A stretch of DNA of 64,000 nt from Isoetes taiwanensis (GCA_021234155.1 JAJEKV010000026.1:18109556-18173555); one strand, 5' to 3'; positions 32,771 through 44,532 are shown, counted from the stretch's first letter. Numbers and translations: made by a program. The notes: a model not told the origin generated them from the sequence alone.

Positions 32771-32838
32771 GGATCACACGATGCGAATTTAGTGTGTTCC
32801 ATTTTTGTTGCATATGTACTATTCGCTTGGTGTGATCC
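32771..32838. repeat. Dyad module B11 (68 bp)
   Basis: The arms are GGATCACACGATGCGAAT and ATTCGCTTGGTGTGATCC. It is the rightmost complete copy, 4 kb from B10. Confidence 0.78.
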
Positions 32839-33123
32839 TTGAAAAATAATATGCTCTTTGAAAAGGGATGATGACTTATGTACTTAAGAGTGATAACACA
32901 TGTACAGTAAAAAAAAAGTTAGGTATTCAAATGGAATTAGAAGCAAAAACTTTTACATTCAAAATTTTTATGGCCGTATGGCTTTACATCATTTTGTAAA
33001 TTTAAATGCCCGGAGGCTTCAACTATTCACAACAAAAAAGCCCGGAGGCTTGCAGTCATATGGTAAGAAGCTGGAGGCAAGCTCGACTAAGAACAAGGAA
33101 AAAAAAATAAGAGGTGCTCTGCC

Positions 33124-33564
33124 CTAACAAATTTCATTCATCTGCTTCATCATCTGCAAAAAAAAAAATAAGAAATAACCGTTAGTTGAATGCTTAAGAA
33201 AAGAAAAGAAAACATGCATGTACCATGAACTAACGCCATGAGCTCCTCGGTCGCCAGATTCGCCTTCAACTTCTTCATCTTCTTCATCATCTTCGCTTCT
33301 TCTCCGCCCGTAGACCACTCATTTTCTCAAGAATCTCCTATCCAAATTTCTTCAAGAACACTGTGATGAACTCCTCGCTCCGAAATTTCCTCTCGATTCC
33401 TCATTCTCTGATTCCTCACAAAGGAATCGAGGAATCGTGAGGAATCGAGGCATTCGAGCAAGAACCGTGGGCAGCGGAGGGAACTGCGGAGGGAACACCT
33501 CTTCCAGCCGTAATAGGCGCCTCTTGGAGGACACCTCCGGCTCTTCCGTAGCTGATCTCTTCAT
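33124..33564 (-). CDS. Small charged protein gene with one intron (unknown)
   Basis: The minus-strand ATG at 33564 opens MKRSATEEPEVSSKRRLLRL, then PPQFPPLPTVLARM. After a frame problem near 33360 an acidic part follows (RSEDDEEDEEVEGE near 33300). A GTACATG...TTTTTTGCAG intron with a long pyrimidine tract separates it from a last short exon ending at 33124. Not recognised. It lies between the two subterminal repeats of the 12.6-kb element, so it is probably cargo. Basic start and acidic end recall a small nuclear protein (inference). Confidence 0.4.
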
Positions 33565-33755
33565 GGCGGACTAGAGAAATTGGGCTGAGGATCTAGCAAA
33601 GATTGGGCTGAGATTGGGGAGAATGGGCCCAATCTAGGCTGGAATAGATATAGGGTCGGATTAGACGTGAAAATCGTAGGAATGATTCGTATTCCAGTCC
33701 TATCAACCATCATTACATGCCATTATGTGCATATCTCGAAATTTGAGCCATATCT

Positions 33756-33863
33756 AATATCTTCCTTTTTTAACCTTATACCTAAATATCCAATATCTTC
33801 CTTTTTTAACCTTATTCCTAAATAGCCAATATCTTCCTTTTTTAACCTTATTCCTAAACCTAT
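33756..33863. repeat. 36-bp tandem repeat, three copies
   Basis: Units at 33756, 33792 and 33828 each start AATATCTTCCTTTTTTAACC; the third diverges after CCTAAA. Located in non-coding sequence near the right end of the 12.6-kb element. Confidence 0.85.
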
Positions 33864-34049
33864 ATGATTTGAGTTTAACCTGAAAATGAACACCGATATA
33901 ATTCGAATTTAACATACTATTTAATACCAAGATGCTACGTCACACTATGTCGATAATTGGGATTTAAAAAAAAAACACTCCAAACCCTCCTCGAGAAAAC
34001 CACGTAAGTGCCGACCTCACTTGTGTTTAAGTTTAATTTGACAACAAGC

Positions 34050-34641
34050 AACTTCCATACTGTGTAGATCGCATCTGCGCAAATCAAGGTGTGGTATTTT
34101 TATGCCCCAACACAATTCGCCTTCGGTGAGCCGAACGTCCGCACTAACCGTTTTGAAATTTGCAACGTGCATATGGAAATCGAAAAGTCCATTCTCCTAC
34201 AATCCATGCTTTTATACATTAAGCAAATTCAAATTTGAATTGTAGGGGCGGAAGCCCAGATTAGGATGAAGTGAAGATCGGTTAAAGAAATGTACCCTAA
34301 ATACTGAAATGAAAGTTTGATCTGATACAAAAAGCTTCAACCTACACATTCAACTTTTGAAATGTAGAAGGCTGGACGCCGCGACGCTTACAAGAGACAA
34401 TCGGCCATGAGTTGCCTAGATGCTATAATGCAAGTGGCATTTTAGAAGCGCCACGTGTTGCATCAGTCCGTCTGACAACCAACAGAATTAAATACATATG
34501 GCGCCATGAATGTGCAATCCCCCTTATTCCGGAAGAATATTCCAAGCAAATCTGTAATTATGAGAGTTTGGTATCCTAGGTGGCATGGGAAAAAGGGAGC
34601 GGAAATATGACGTGGAATGGCTGATAGGAGGCCATTTTCAG
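34050..34641. repeat. Subterminal direct repeat, outer copy
   Basis: Copy of 32055-32665 that runs directly into the right terminal inverted repeat. Differences from the inner copy are scattered substitutions and small indels. Confidence 0.8.
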
Positions 34642-34661
34642 ACCCCAAATCCGCCCTAATG
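34630..34661 (-). repeat. Right 32-bp terminal inverted repeat
   Basis: Exact inverse of 22097-22128, ending CCGCCCTAATG. Outside it the sequence returns to the older 16-kb element. Confidence 0.92.
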
Positions 34662-36521
34662 GCAGCAACAAGAGCTAGTCATGCTGCTGTGAATGCACTC
34701 AACAATGCTCCAAGCTGCAGCTTCTCACTTGGCCCAAATGCAAGCCGATACCTATTATGTAGTTCAAAAACACATGAGTGAAACAAGGCAAACTTTTAAC
34801 TTTTGCTCTGTAGATTGCGGGCGACTACTGAAAAAAAATCATAATATCCACTAATTCTGTACATATTTCCGTTCCTATCCTTTTAAATATTTGCATTCCC
34901 ACTATGCTTGTTTCTGACATATTAAGCACAAATGAGTCATTCAAGTTTTTTAACTGTTACTCAATATCTGCAAGGGATTCACATCCTCTAAGATGCGCAC
35001 AGGATCAATACGAATTTTTTCTTTCCATATGCTTATAGAATCACTGTTATGCAACTCCATCACAACATAATTAGCTCCAGTAACCGTTCCATAATGTGGA
35101 AGGGATATTTTGACAACAACGACCCCTTTGCGTGATCCCACAGACTCATTTGAGTGTTCACTAGGTATTGCATGCTTTGTGTTTCAGCTGTACACTTTGC
35201 AGCACACATATTGAAGAGTACTTGCTAGTGAAGCAGCTAGGATTGGCGAGGATATTCAAGAGACTCGATGCAACAAAGACAAAGACATCAATATCTTGTC
35301 CCCGGCAGGATTATAATGGTTGTTGGCAAGGTTATTGTAAGGCTCCCACTTAATAGTTAACTGAATGCTTAAAATGGGCAATCGCCAATGTAAAGATGCG
35401 CAGTTCTAACAAGATGCATTTTCCGGTACCATTTCCTTCCTTAGGAGTGATCATAAGAGGGCCCTCGCACCAAATGGGAAGGTTCCTATAGTCCTTGTTC
35501 TCAGATAGGAATGCACTTCCACTTCTTTCAGTGAACCTCCAAGGACTTCAAACATACAAAAATTCGGAGAAGGATATTTCATTTCTAAGAAGGGGAACAG
35601 GGAGGTTGATGATGACTATTTACACAGATTTTTTTGGAGGAGGGAACAACAAGCTACATATGGGTAAAGCGGAATATTTCCCACCTTGGTCAAGCATTGC
35701 TGCCTTTTGCATACTTAAAATTCTTTTGGAGGAAAGGAACAGCCAGCTACATATGGATAAAACAGGATTCTCCCACCTTGCTTAAATCTTTTCTATAGCC
35801 AAATTAAACCATGCTAATTCTGATCTAAATAAACCACTCCCCCCCTATAACGCAAATCATTTTGCGAGGGCAAATCTCAAGTTCTTACCTTCTCTAGAAT
35901 TGGTACATGCTCACGTGATGTCTCTTCTACATTAGTGAATAAAGAAGCTCTAAAGGAGCAAAGAGGATAGAACGTAACTTAGAGTCTGGTCCATTAAAAC
36001 TCACATGATCGCAAAAGGAAATAATACCGTAATGAGAGAGAGACGAGAGAAAGGCCCTTTTTGTTCGGAGATTCACCTCCAATGGCGGATGAACTTCTTG
36101 TTGCCTTCCACATGAATACAAGCCACCCCGCACCAATGCATACCGCCAATAAATCATATTAGGTAACTAAAGGGGAACCTTGAAATATTTAAGAGAGATA
36201 TCTTACCCCTTTCTACTAGGCTGCTTCGCCATGATCAAACGTTTCTCCACCGGTTCTCGCCAGAAAATCCACATCCGTCATAAGCTTTCCCTCTCGTACA
36301 AGATCCCGGGTATAGGTATTCAAGATCGTAACCTCTATTCGTGAGGTTTGTGAACTAACAAATTTAATGAATTGCATTATTCCACACCTTAATAAAACTA
36401 CTTTGGTATCGCAAAGAATTGTAGCTAGTTTTACTTTTGATTTCTGGTAAAATCACAATGTAAGCTACAAAAGAAAATCCATTGTCGAATGAAACATTGT
36501 AACATTCAAATCTTTCAACAA
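34662..36521. other. Interior of 16-kb element; no recognised gene
   Basis: Several short open frames occur, including a minus-strand frame 35141-34950 (GSRKGVVVVKISLPHYGTV) that looks protein-like but that I cannot identify. A diverged duplication lies at 35637-35693 and 35732-35788, each with AGCTACATATGG and TCCCACCTTG. Confidence 0.4.
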
Positions 36522-36809
36522 TTAGGTAAAGAATTCATACACCAAAGTCCGTTGTAAAAACCAAGTATTCCTGTAATTGACTCTGAGGCACTGCAAGGCG
36601 AAAGGGTCGACCTCCATAGCCGCTGCTTCGTTCATCCTGCAAAGTTCAGGAAGGCGGGAAGTGGTGATTCGGCATGTCCCAGAAGCTATAAGTGGCCGCT
36701 CCTGATTAACACATCGTTTAAGAAGCTTGGAAAACCCGGCATTGGCTATGGCGCCCGTGATGGCCCAGACAGTATGATTGTCGCGGCGATAAAAGGAGAA
36801 CTCCGGCAT
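36522..36809 (-). CDS. Hypothetical 95-aa protein near right end of 16-kb element
   Basis: An intact minus-strand frame with ATG at 36809 opening MPEFSFYRRDNHTVWAITGA and a stop at 36522. I recognise no domain. It starts 17 bp inside a perfect 11-bp-stem hairpin (36826-36854). It could be an exon of the element's own protein or a chance frame. Confidence 0.3.
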   Translation of the reverse strand: MPEFSFYRRDNHTVWAITGAIANAGFSKLLKRCVNQERPLIASGTCRITTSRLPELCRMNEAAAMEVDPFALQCLRVNYRNTWFLQRTLVYEFFT

Positions 36810-36825
36810 CGCTAATTAACTGGAG

Positions 36826-36854
36826 TTAAAGTGACCTCGTCGGGGTCACTTTAA
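36826..36854. other. Perfect short hairpin
   Basis: TTAAAGTGACC and GGTCACTTTAA separated by seven bases. It lies at the start of the right subterminal region of the 16-kb element. Confidence 0.6.
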
Positions 36855-37529
36855 TTTTTTAGATTTCGTAGTGAATTTTAACGGTCTAGTTAATTTTGTG
36901 TTAACAGCATATTAACTGCGATGTTGAGTGTGAAAGAAGGTTTGGTTAAGGTTTTCCGTTAAAAAAAAAGTTAACCACCACTAACTAATATTATGCTAAC
37001 TTAACTTGTGGTGTGAAGAGTGTTGTGGTTAAAAATGCTAACTTAACCTAACTTAATGGCTGGTCTGAATAAACCCTAAATATAAAAAATTAATTTTTAC
37101 ATGTCTAAAACGAAGTTCCTTTTGATTTAACATAAGCCTCTTTTGTAGCAAGTTGGACAAAAGAAATGTTTGTGAATTGCTTGTAGTATAATTTGGTTAC
37201 TATTTGGCGGATTAAAGGCACCATTTACGAAGAAAGAATCGATAAAACAGCCTAGCTAGGACTTCAATTGTGACGTGCACGGTGCAGCCGCAACATTTGG
37301 ATAAGAGGACAAAACAAAATGACCTGACGGTCTGACAAAGTCGAACAGTTACCAGTTAGGCTAATCCAATGGACGTGCATCCAGGAAATTGTCCTCATCT
37401 TCATCCATACCGTCGGATGAGCACGTAATTCAAACAGCAACGGTAGGGATATTTCATACTCGGCAATGGCGACGTTGCTTGGAGCTCAATGCGAGTAAGG
37501 AAAATGCTCTAATTCCAGCTCTAGGGTTC

Positions 37530-38048
37530 ATGGAGAAGGGGAAAAAACTTGGGAGATTTCGTTTATCCTACGGTGTTAGATCTTCTGTAGTGGTGGATGC
37601 CTCCATATCTACAGCACTTATAGTTTATGGGGATGGTTCTTCTCAAGAAGTAGTCACACCTGTTACGGCAGCTGAATTGATGCTTGAAAATCCCGGCCAG
37701 ATCGTCTCGGCTGCTTTGGTTATCGCCAGCAAACAAGGTCTTTCTGCCGATACTCAGCTTGAGCCAGGTAAGGTTTACTTCCTTCAGCCTTGGGGTTCTC
37801 AATCATTTGCTTCCATGGGAGAGGAGAAAGAAAAATATGTTATGAGCAAAGAGTACTTAGAAGATATTGTTAAAAAGGAAACAGATGTTCGAATGAGTCT
37901 GGCTAATTTGTTACTTCAAGATATGGAAGAAGAATTTCAGGAATTAGACATTGCAGAGGAAGATGCTTTTTTCGCTAACCAAGCACATAGGATTCGTAGA
38001 ATCAAATGGCTACCTAATTTGGCAACTATTGAAGAAGACAGTGGATAA
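37530..38048 (+). CDS. DUF4228 (PADRE) domain protein, 172 aa
   Basis: The first ATG in frame is at 37530 (MEKGKKLGRFRLSYGVRSS); the open frame upstream has no ATG. Residues 20-90 match the plant-specific DUF4228/PADRE domain: VVVDASISTALIVYGDGSSQ, TPVTAAELMLENPGQ, then LSADTQLEPGKVYFLQPWG. The C-terminal half is acidic and probably disordered, typical of the family, with ANQAHRIRRIKWLPNLATIEE at the end. Members are around 150-200 residues and are induced by pathogen and abiotic stress in known plants; molecular function is not settled. Single exon, no frame defects. It converges on the ABCG gene, with about 350 bp between the stop codons, and sits about 450 bp from the edge of the 16-kb transposon. 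Confidence 0.85.
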   Translation: MEKGKKLGRFRLSYGVRSSVVVDASISTALIVYGDGSSQEVVTPVTAAELMLENPGQIVSAALVIASKQGLSADTQLEPGKVYFLQPWGSQSFASMGEEKEKYVMSKEYLEDIVKKETDVRMSLANLLLQDMEEEFQELDIAEEDAFFANQAHRIRRIKWLPNLATIEEDSG

Positions 38049-38400
38049 GATCAATTATTGCAGTTAAAATTGAGCGACCATCTCAATCATGGGTTTCAAG
38101 GTCGGAGTTCACAGCACCATGCATTTCAATGTCATCCTTTTCACTGTACATATGGTATTGCTCAATACAAAGAGCATAATGCAATCACAACGTTGAGTGC
38201 TGATCTGAACATATGATATTGCTCCGGCTCAATGTTTGAAATATACAGAGCTTTGCTTTGAAGTAAATCACGGAATAGAATTTATAGACATTTGAATTAT
38301 GTACATTCTTTGAAATAGCAATCAACACTTTTTTGTCTTTTGAACTGGCAAAACAGAATTAAAATTCCATGCCAGTTCTGCGAGGTATGGTGAATACTCA
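38049..38400. other. Convergent 3' spacer
   Basis: About 350 bp between the PADRE and ABCG stop codons. It should hold both 3' UTRs. No other gene is seen. Confidence 0.6.
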
Positions 38401-41400
38401 TCATCGCCGCTGGAAGTTTAAATATCTTATGCAGAATGCAAACATGAAGGCGAAGAAGACAGAAAACCCAACGAGAACTCCTCCAACAATGGGAAGAAAG
38501 TCATGTCGATATCCAAAATAATCAAGAAGAAATTGCTTAACTGGCTTTTCAGATTGACCAGGTATCTCCAGAAGAGAATCTACATCTCCGTATTGGGAAG
38601 TGATAAGACCATAGACTGTATATGCTACCGGACAGATCCAGAAGTACCATTGCCACCATTTTGGAATTTTCTGTAGAAATCCAAATACATTTGTTATAAT
38701 TTTCCTTTCTTTAAAAACAGTAGGAATAAATGTTACAAAAGAGTATCTTACTGGTCTAGGAATGAGGAAACCAGAAAAGAGATTGAACCACGAGTAAAAT
38801 GCTGATGCCATTATAGAAGCTATTTGGTGGTTTGGTGTTATGGCAACTGTCATCATGCCATAGTAGGTGAAGTATAGGAAGGTAAAAAACATAATGAATA
38901 TATACCAAAAAAACTTGGCCACTGTCCATTCAAATTGGATCATTGCATATGTGATAATACCATACATTAGGGTCTGCACAAAAATATATGGTATCTCCAC
39001 AACGACCTATAGGGGACCAAAATCCAGATAAGTTACATATGGACCTTGAAGATTAAACCCAAGCTAGAAAGATATATTACCTGTGCCAAAGCATATGGTA
39101 ATGCAGAGTACATTCCTGCAGCTTTCTCACGGTAGAATACGGTCCGTTCTGTGTCCACTATAGGTTGGACAGTGGCACAATTATTAACACCAAGAAATAT
39201 GACAGCACCATACATGGAGCCCATTACGTTTAGTAGATCTCCCTGCTTTGTACTGTATTATTGAGATTAAAATAAATTTGAGAAAGTTTAGTTTTGTGAT
39301 GAAGTCTGGAACTGCTATAGTTGAAATACTAACCGTTTCAGTCCCAAATGCCAAAATATAGTACCAAAGAGCACTGCAGAGACTAGTGTAAAAAACAATC
39401 TCACGCAGTTGTACTCCGGACTGCGCCAATATGTCCAATACTGTTTCCAAAGACATGCTATAAATTGGGCAAACATGCTCTGAGAGAACCCCTCGGTGAA
39501 ATACAGGTCTTTAGCACCAGGTGATGGCATGCTTAGTTCCTTCACAAGAGCGCTGTTTTTTCTGAATTCAGTAATAAAAATATAAGGTTTGCCACAAAAA
39601 CCAGAACAGTAAATCAAACTTATCAGTGCTTACTGGGAGAGAGTTGAATTTTTATAGAGGAGAGCAAAATCTATGCCAAGTGTGTGCTCTGTTGTAGGTG
39701 AAGTCACTTCCAGCATCCATGTAGCAGGGTTGTATCTGTTTTTGATTTTAGCAATACCAGGGATGGCCTAAAAGGTTTCTAGTTGGTTATATGTAATAGG
39801 ATCTATAACCATACACATAAGAATAGTTAAATACCTCAAGATATTCAATAAGTTTGCGTGAATTTCTTCCAAGCGGACCAGCGTAAGTAACTTGTCCTCC
39901 CCGCTTGAGTAGAAGTAACTGTAGATATTAAGACACAATAAGTTTCATGCCTTCCAATGTAATTAACCATAGTTTGCTAGATTGCTTGCCTCATCAAAAG
40001 CTTCGAATATATCGATGCTTGGTTGGTGAATGGTACACACGACTGTACGACCTGTGTCAACTGTGTTCCGAACTGTTCGCATGACAATAGCTGCAGCCCG
40101 TGCATCAAGGCCAGATGTTGGCTCATCCATAAAAATAATGGAAGGATTTGCCACAAGCTCAACAGCAATTGTAAGGCGTTTCCGTTGCTCTGTAGATAGA
40201 CCAGTGATGCCCGGGATGCCAACAAGCGCAGAACTAAGGGAATCAAGTTCCACAAGATCCACAACCTCATCTATGAAAAGCTGCAAAAGGATAGTAAAAT
40301 AATGAGCGCCACATGGCTGTTGGTTAAAATATTCTGCTAAGGGAGGGAGGGAGAGACCATCCTGTCTCTGTCGCTGATTTCCCTTGGAAGCCTAAGCCAA
40401 GCAGAAAATATCAAAGACTCTCTCACAGTGAGCTGCGGAGAATGAATATCAGTCTGTTCACAATAGCCTGAGATTCTGGCAAAAGATTCTTGCTTCTTAG
40501 GATAGCCAGCTATCCATATCTCACCATCCACTTTCCCACTGGTTTTTCTTCCTGCAAGAACATCCATGAGAGTAGTTTTTCCAGCTCCACTGATACCCAT
40601 CAAAGCAGTAAGGACACCCGGTCTGAAGGCTCCAGTAATGTTGTCTAAAAGTTTGAGCTTGGTTTCTGTTATCCCTTGACCTTTCATTTCCTGCAAATTC
40701 TCATGAAATGTGAGTTATTTATCGAACAAATACGCGAAAATGCAGTCAGCCTTACAGGTGGCATGTCAACGTAATAACTGATGTCTCGAAATGACATTGA
40801 TAATGGCTGAAAAGGAAGAATCATTCCTCTTTTACGAGGTTCCTGCAGTGAGGTTCCATTATCAACTGATTCTTCTTGATTACAAGAGTTATTGATGACT
40901 TGTTGCGCTTGTAAATCACCTGGTTCCAAAACATAGTCAATATATATTTCACCACATAATTGAGAGCGAATTAATAAGGCAAGGAAAAAAAAATATGTCT
41001 TACTATGCGTATCAATGACAGAATGCATGAAGGGCAGTTCTGAAGCTGACTTCAAATTCATGTCTCTGGTTTCATCGCTAATCTCAGTAATGTCCTTTTT
41101 AGGCACAAATATCTGGTGCTTACCAATAGCTGTCAGAACATAAGACCAAAATAAATTCTTATAGAAGCATAAATATGAAAGTATGAACCAAAAGTATTTA
41201 TAAGGTGTAACAGCATACGATTGAGATAAGCTAAGGCCAATGTGAAAAGCACATTGAACATGAGAACAAATCCAAGAAGAGCTCCAATACCAATCCAATA
41301 CCAGTATGCTTCAGTGTATAAACCACGATTTTTGAGCACTACATAACCAAGACTTCCATTGCCTTGTGCCTTCAGTAAAGAAGAAGGAAATGACTTAAGA

Positions 41401-44400
41401 AGCAACTCAAGAGTAGTTTACTTTAGCAAGTTTAATCTATCTAATAACTACAATAAAATTATCTTATGATGCAAGCTTTTTATAAAATATCATACCTACT
41501 GAGAAAAAAATGAAAATACCTGGTTCCACTGGGGTGAAAGCATTTCGTTCACACTTATTGCGTTTTCAGCATACATAAGGGGGGACACCCAATATCCCCA
41601 AACCCACCAATTAGGTATTCTTTCTGTGAAAGCGTTCCAGAATTAGCACCTAAACTTCGATTTGGATTGTGATCATTATACTCACCTCTTGGAATGATAA
41701 ATCCCCCTAACATGAATATTATCAGAAGTGCAAATGCACCACCAGTATTTGCTATAACCATAGTGCGGCAGGCACCAGCTATTAGACGAAACATAGAAGA
41801 TGACATTTGATGCAGAACAAAAAGCAGTAAAAATTGCCGAAAGAACCTGTCAGGTGGAAAGCTTTTGAATAAGAAGTCTGAATTATATTTCTTATGAAGT
41901 TGAACACAACTCGGCATTATATCAACCTGGTAATTGCTGGTGCTAACCCCATCACATAGTATGTCATGCCGACATACAGAGTTACCTCCACTATAGACAT
42001 AGGTATCCTTGACACAAACATTGGCAAGGAAAAGGCCCAAGTTGGATAAAAGAGTAGATCTCTCTGCTTATAGAAAATTGGTAGGCGTACTATAGTCATA
42101 GGGAGTTCTCCAAAGCCATTAAACATGATCATGATGAGTGTAAAGAAAAGAGCCTCAAGGTAATAAAATCCATCTTGAATATTCTCACGCTTCATCCATG
42201 TGCGCACGTAGACGGTCATTCCTATGAAAGCCACTATCAACACCTGCAGATGAAGTTAGAAATTCTTTCATGTCAAAGTTCACTGTCAATATATCTACAC
42301 ATGATGATTCAATTCGAGGGCAATACATACACTAAATGGTGTTACCTGTGTCAATTTGAACACATAGACAAAGGAATTGCGCTTTACAAGCAGCCATTCC
42401 CTTGCAAGGCAGACTTGGAATATATCCCACCTCCTAACAGTATATTTATTGAATTCTAATGCTGCACTGTCACTTTTCTCAGATGAAAATGAGAGGTCAT
42501 CCATGAGCTTCTGGCCTACGTGAAATTGCATGAACTTCCTAGAGAACTCCTTCACAGGAACATGGTGATAGGCCTCATTTGGATTACACCAATATTGTTT
42601 CTGGTCCTTTTCAGATGTCACCTGCAGCAATGCAAGTTCATAAAATATGAGTTAAAGGTAGTATGCACTTATTGTTAGTTTCTGCTACCTCTTGAAGAAA
42701 ATCTGCTATTCCTTTCCGTTCTGGACATTTAAAGCCACAGCTTTCAAAGAACTCCAACACATTGTCACAGGGGCCATTGTAGACAATTTTGCCCTCCGAA
42801 AGCAAAATTACATCATCAAACAGCTCAAATGTCTCTGGTGCTGGCTGAAGAAGTGACATCAACACTGTACTTTGCATGAGATGGACAAACTGTTGGAGAC
42901 ATTTAACAATTTGATACGTTGTAGAGCTATCCAAACCAGTTGAAATTTCATCCATAAACAGAGTTCTGGATGGACCAACTATCATTTCCCCTGTAGACAT
43001 AAAAGAAGGTGGAGCATTATTGTGTTACCATTACTGTGTGTGTCAACAAGGAAAAATTGGTTCCTCTTTGTGTTGCTGTACCAGTTGTGACTCTCTTTTT
43101 CTGGCCACCGGAAATTCCTCTGCGCATATCATCTCCAACTAGAATGTCGGAACAGAAGTCAAGGCCAAGTATCTGGTTTGAAAAAACTAAGAGATATATT
43201 AGTTTGTGTCCGCTGCTTGAAAAAAAAGCAGGAACCAACCTTCATAACATATTCTGCAATGACTTTGCTATGTATACCTTCAATAGCAATGGCCTGTGCA
43301 AAAAAAACAGAGTAAAAGAAATAATAAACATATGATATGATTGACCAGGTTAAAGAAATGTTGCATGCAATCAACTAGCAGTTACTTACTTTCATAAAGA
43401 AATCAATATCACCCTCTGGAAGTATTCCTGCCTCCCTCTCTCTTCTTGCTAACTCACTCATCATTTCTGAGAAGACAGATGACACTATATGTGAGACACC
43501 ATTCCAGATAATAATGAATACTATTACTGATAAATGCATACTATATCGTGAGCCGATCCCCTGGCATTTCGAAGAGAATTCCAGTGTCTCCCTTACAGTC
43601 AATTCTCCAAGATGAAAATCATGCTGGTTTATGTACACGGAAGTTCTCTGTGGGACGAATTCATCCAAGGCGTGTCCATTATATTTTATGTTTCCTTCCA
43701 CCTGTAAAGGACGATAGAATGCATCATTCCGAAGGACAAAGTAACCTTTCCGACAATGCCTCTACCTTCAAGTTACGGCCAAGCTGCCCTGCAAGCGCTA
43801 AAAGAAGGGTGGTCTTTCCCGAGGCTGGTGGACCAAGCAACAGGGTCATCCTGCGCATAGAAATTGTAAGGATAAAAACATTTAAAAACAATTCTCATGC
43901 TAGTTTACCTTCCAGGCTTGATGAATCCGCTCACATCATCAAGTATTGTGTAATTCGTCTTCTTCATTGGTAATAACCTCATGCTGCCTAGGAATCCCTT
44001 CAATACAAAGCAAGATAAATCGGAATCACGGCCACACATATTATCGGCATTCATTCTTATAAGATAAATACCTCGATTACGTTTCTGGTGGCATTCAAAA
44101 GAGTTGGCAAAGCTCTATCTCCAGTATAGCATTTCGCTTGGATATTCAAATTATCATAACGCACTTCCGTTTTCGGCACAAGAATTCCAACTCTGCAATA
44201 CACGCAAACACAATTAACGATAACGCAGAAGATCATCCAGAATTTTCTCTTTTTTTTCACCTGTCCATTCTGGTGCGTATTCTAAGCAAGAACCTTTCAT
44301 TGTCTTCTTCAGTTACCTGCAAAAGCTTATTAATGAAGCTCTGCACCTGGGCAGATCCAGTATGTTTAATATTAATAATCTGCGGATAAAGCTGCGTCTC

Positions 44401-44532
44401 CATTAGAATGCTTGTGCTCATTCTCTGAATAGCGGACCATTTAAGAGCTTCTTCATCATCATCTAGCTGCTCCGGAACAACGGTAGCACGGGTTTCTTGA
44501 TTGTCTGAATGCCGGATCTCGGAATGATCCAT
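38401..44532 (-). CDS. Full-size ABCG/PDR transporter (about 20 exons)
   Basis: The ATG at 44532 opens [18 protein letters not shown], followed by [17 protein letters not shown] and [17 protein letters not shown], the usual N-terminal block of plant PDRs. First nucleotide-binding domain: GPPASGKTT (43840), [11 protein letters not shown] (43110), [12 protein letters not shown] (42950). First membrane domain: about 42590-41220, with [18 protein letters not shown] and LGGFIIPRG. Second [12 protein letters not shown] (40590), [33 protein letters not shown] (40180), [13 protein letters not shown]. Then [11 protein letters not shown] and the second membrane domain to IRYLNFQRR and a TGA at 38401. 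Introns are about 70-150 bp with GT-AG borders; the first exons are 44532-44261, 44192-44072, 43997-43909, 43851-43766 and 43701-43542. The full PDR order and roughly 1400 residues appear present. Such pumps export secondary metabolites, hormones or lignin precursors across the plasma membrane. The substrate cannot be told from sequence. Confidence 0.93.

Larger units (their letters stand above)
22097..34661. mobile_element. 12.6-kb TIR transposon with histone H3 and coiled-coil gene cargo
   Basis: Perfect 32-bp terminal inverted repeats occupy 22097-22128 and 34630-34661, starting CATTAGGGCGGATTTGGGG. The interior carries, left to right, an H3-like gene, an ORF-B-like gene, four small serine/coiled-coil or acidic genes, a minus-strand transposase-like region, a 0.6-kb subterminal direct duplication and one small minus-strand gene. 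Intergenic spaces hold 65-70-bp dyads of the GATCACACGACGCGAA type. No clear target duplication was found. The superfamily is undetermined: ends starting CATTAGGG also occur on the 1906-2455 fold-back. The element is nested inside the 16-kb PIF/Harbinger-like element. Most frames contain small indels. Confidence 0.85.
21035..37076. mobile_element. 16-kb PIF/Harbinger-like inverted-repeat element
   Basis: The left end reads GGGTCTATTCAGACC (21035-21049) and the right end is its inverse with one mismatch, GGTCTGAATAAACCC (37062-37076). Each is flanked by TAA (21032-21034 and 37077-37079), the TWA-type duplication of PIF/Harbinger and Tourist elements. Both ends continue inward into repeats of GTTAAGTTA (21053-21400 and 36860-37060), a shared subterminal pattern. 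About 12.6 kb of the interior is a second, nested element (22097-34661), leaving about 3.5 kb of its own sequence. I found neither a Harbinger DDE domain nor a convincing Myb-like protein, so it may be non-autonomous. Confidence 0.78.

Noticed and set aside
22097..34661. Endogenous giant-virus insertion (because of the histone and multi-gene content)
   Set aside because: No viral hallmark such as a major capsid protein, DNA polymerase or packaging ATPase is visible; the perfect 32-bp TIRs and transposase-like blocks fit a transposon.
37389..37529. Longer N-terminus for the PADRE protein
   Set aside because: The upstream open frame begins at a TTG and contains no ATG; the family starts close to the 37530 methionine.
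39977..43973. Plus-strand and alternate-frame ORFs across the ABCG gene (for example 40030-40302, 43548-43973)
   Set aside because: They are antisense or shifted readings of conserved ABCG exons.
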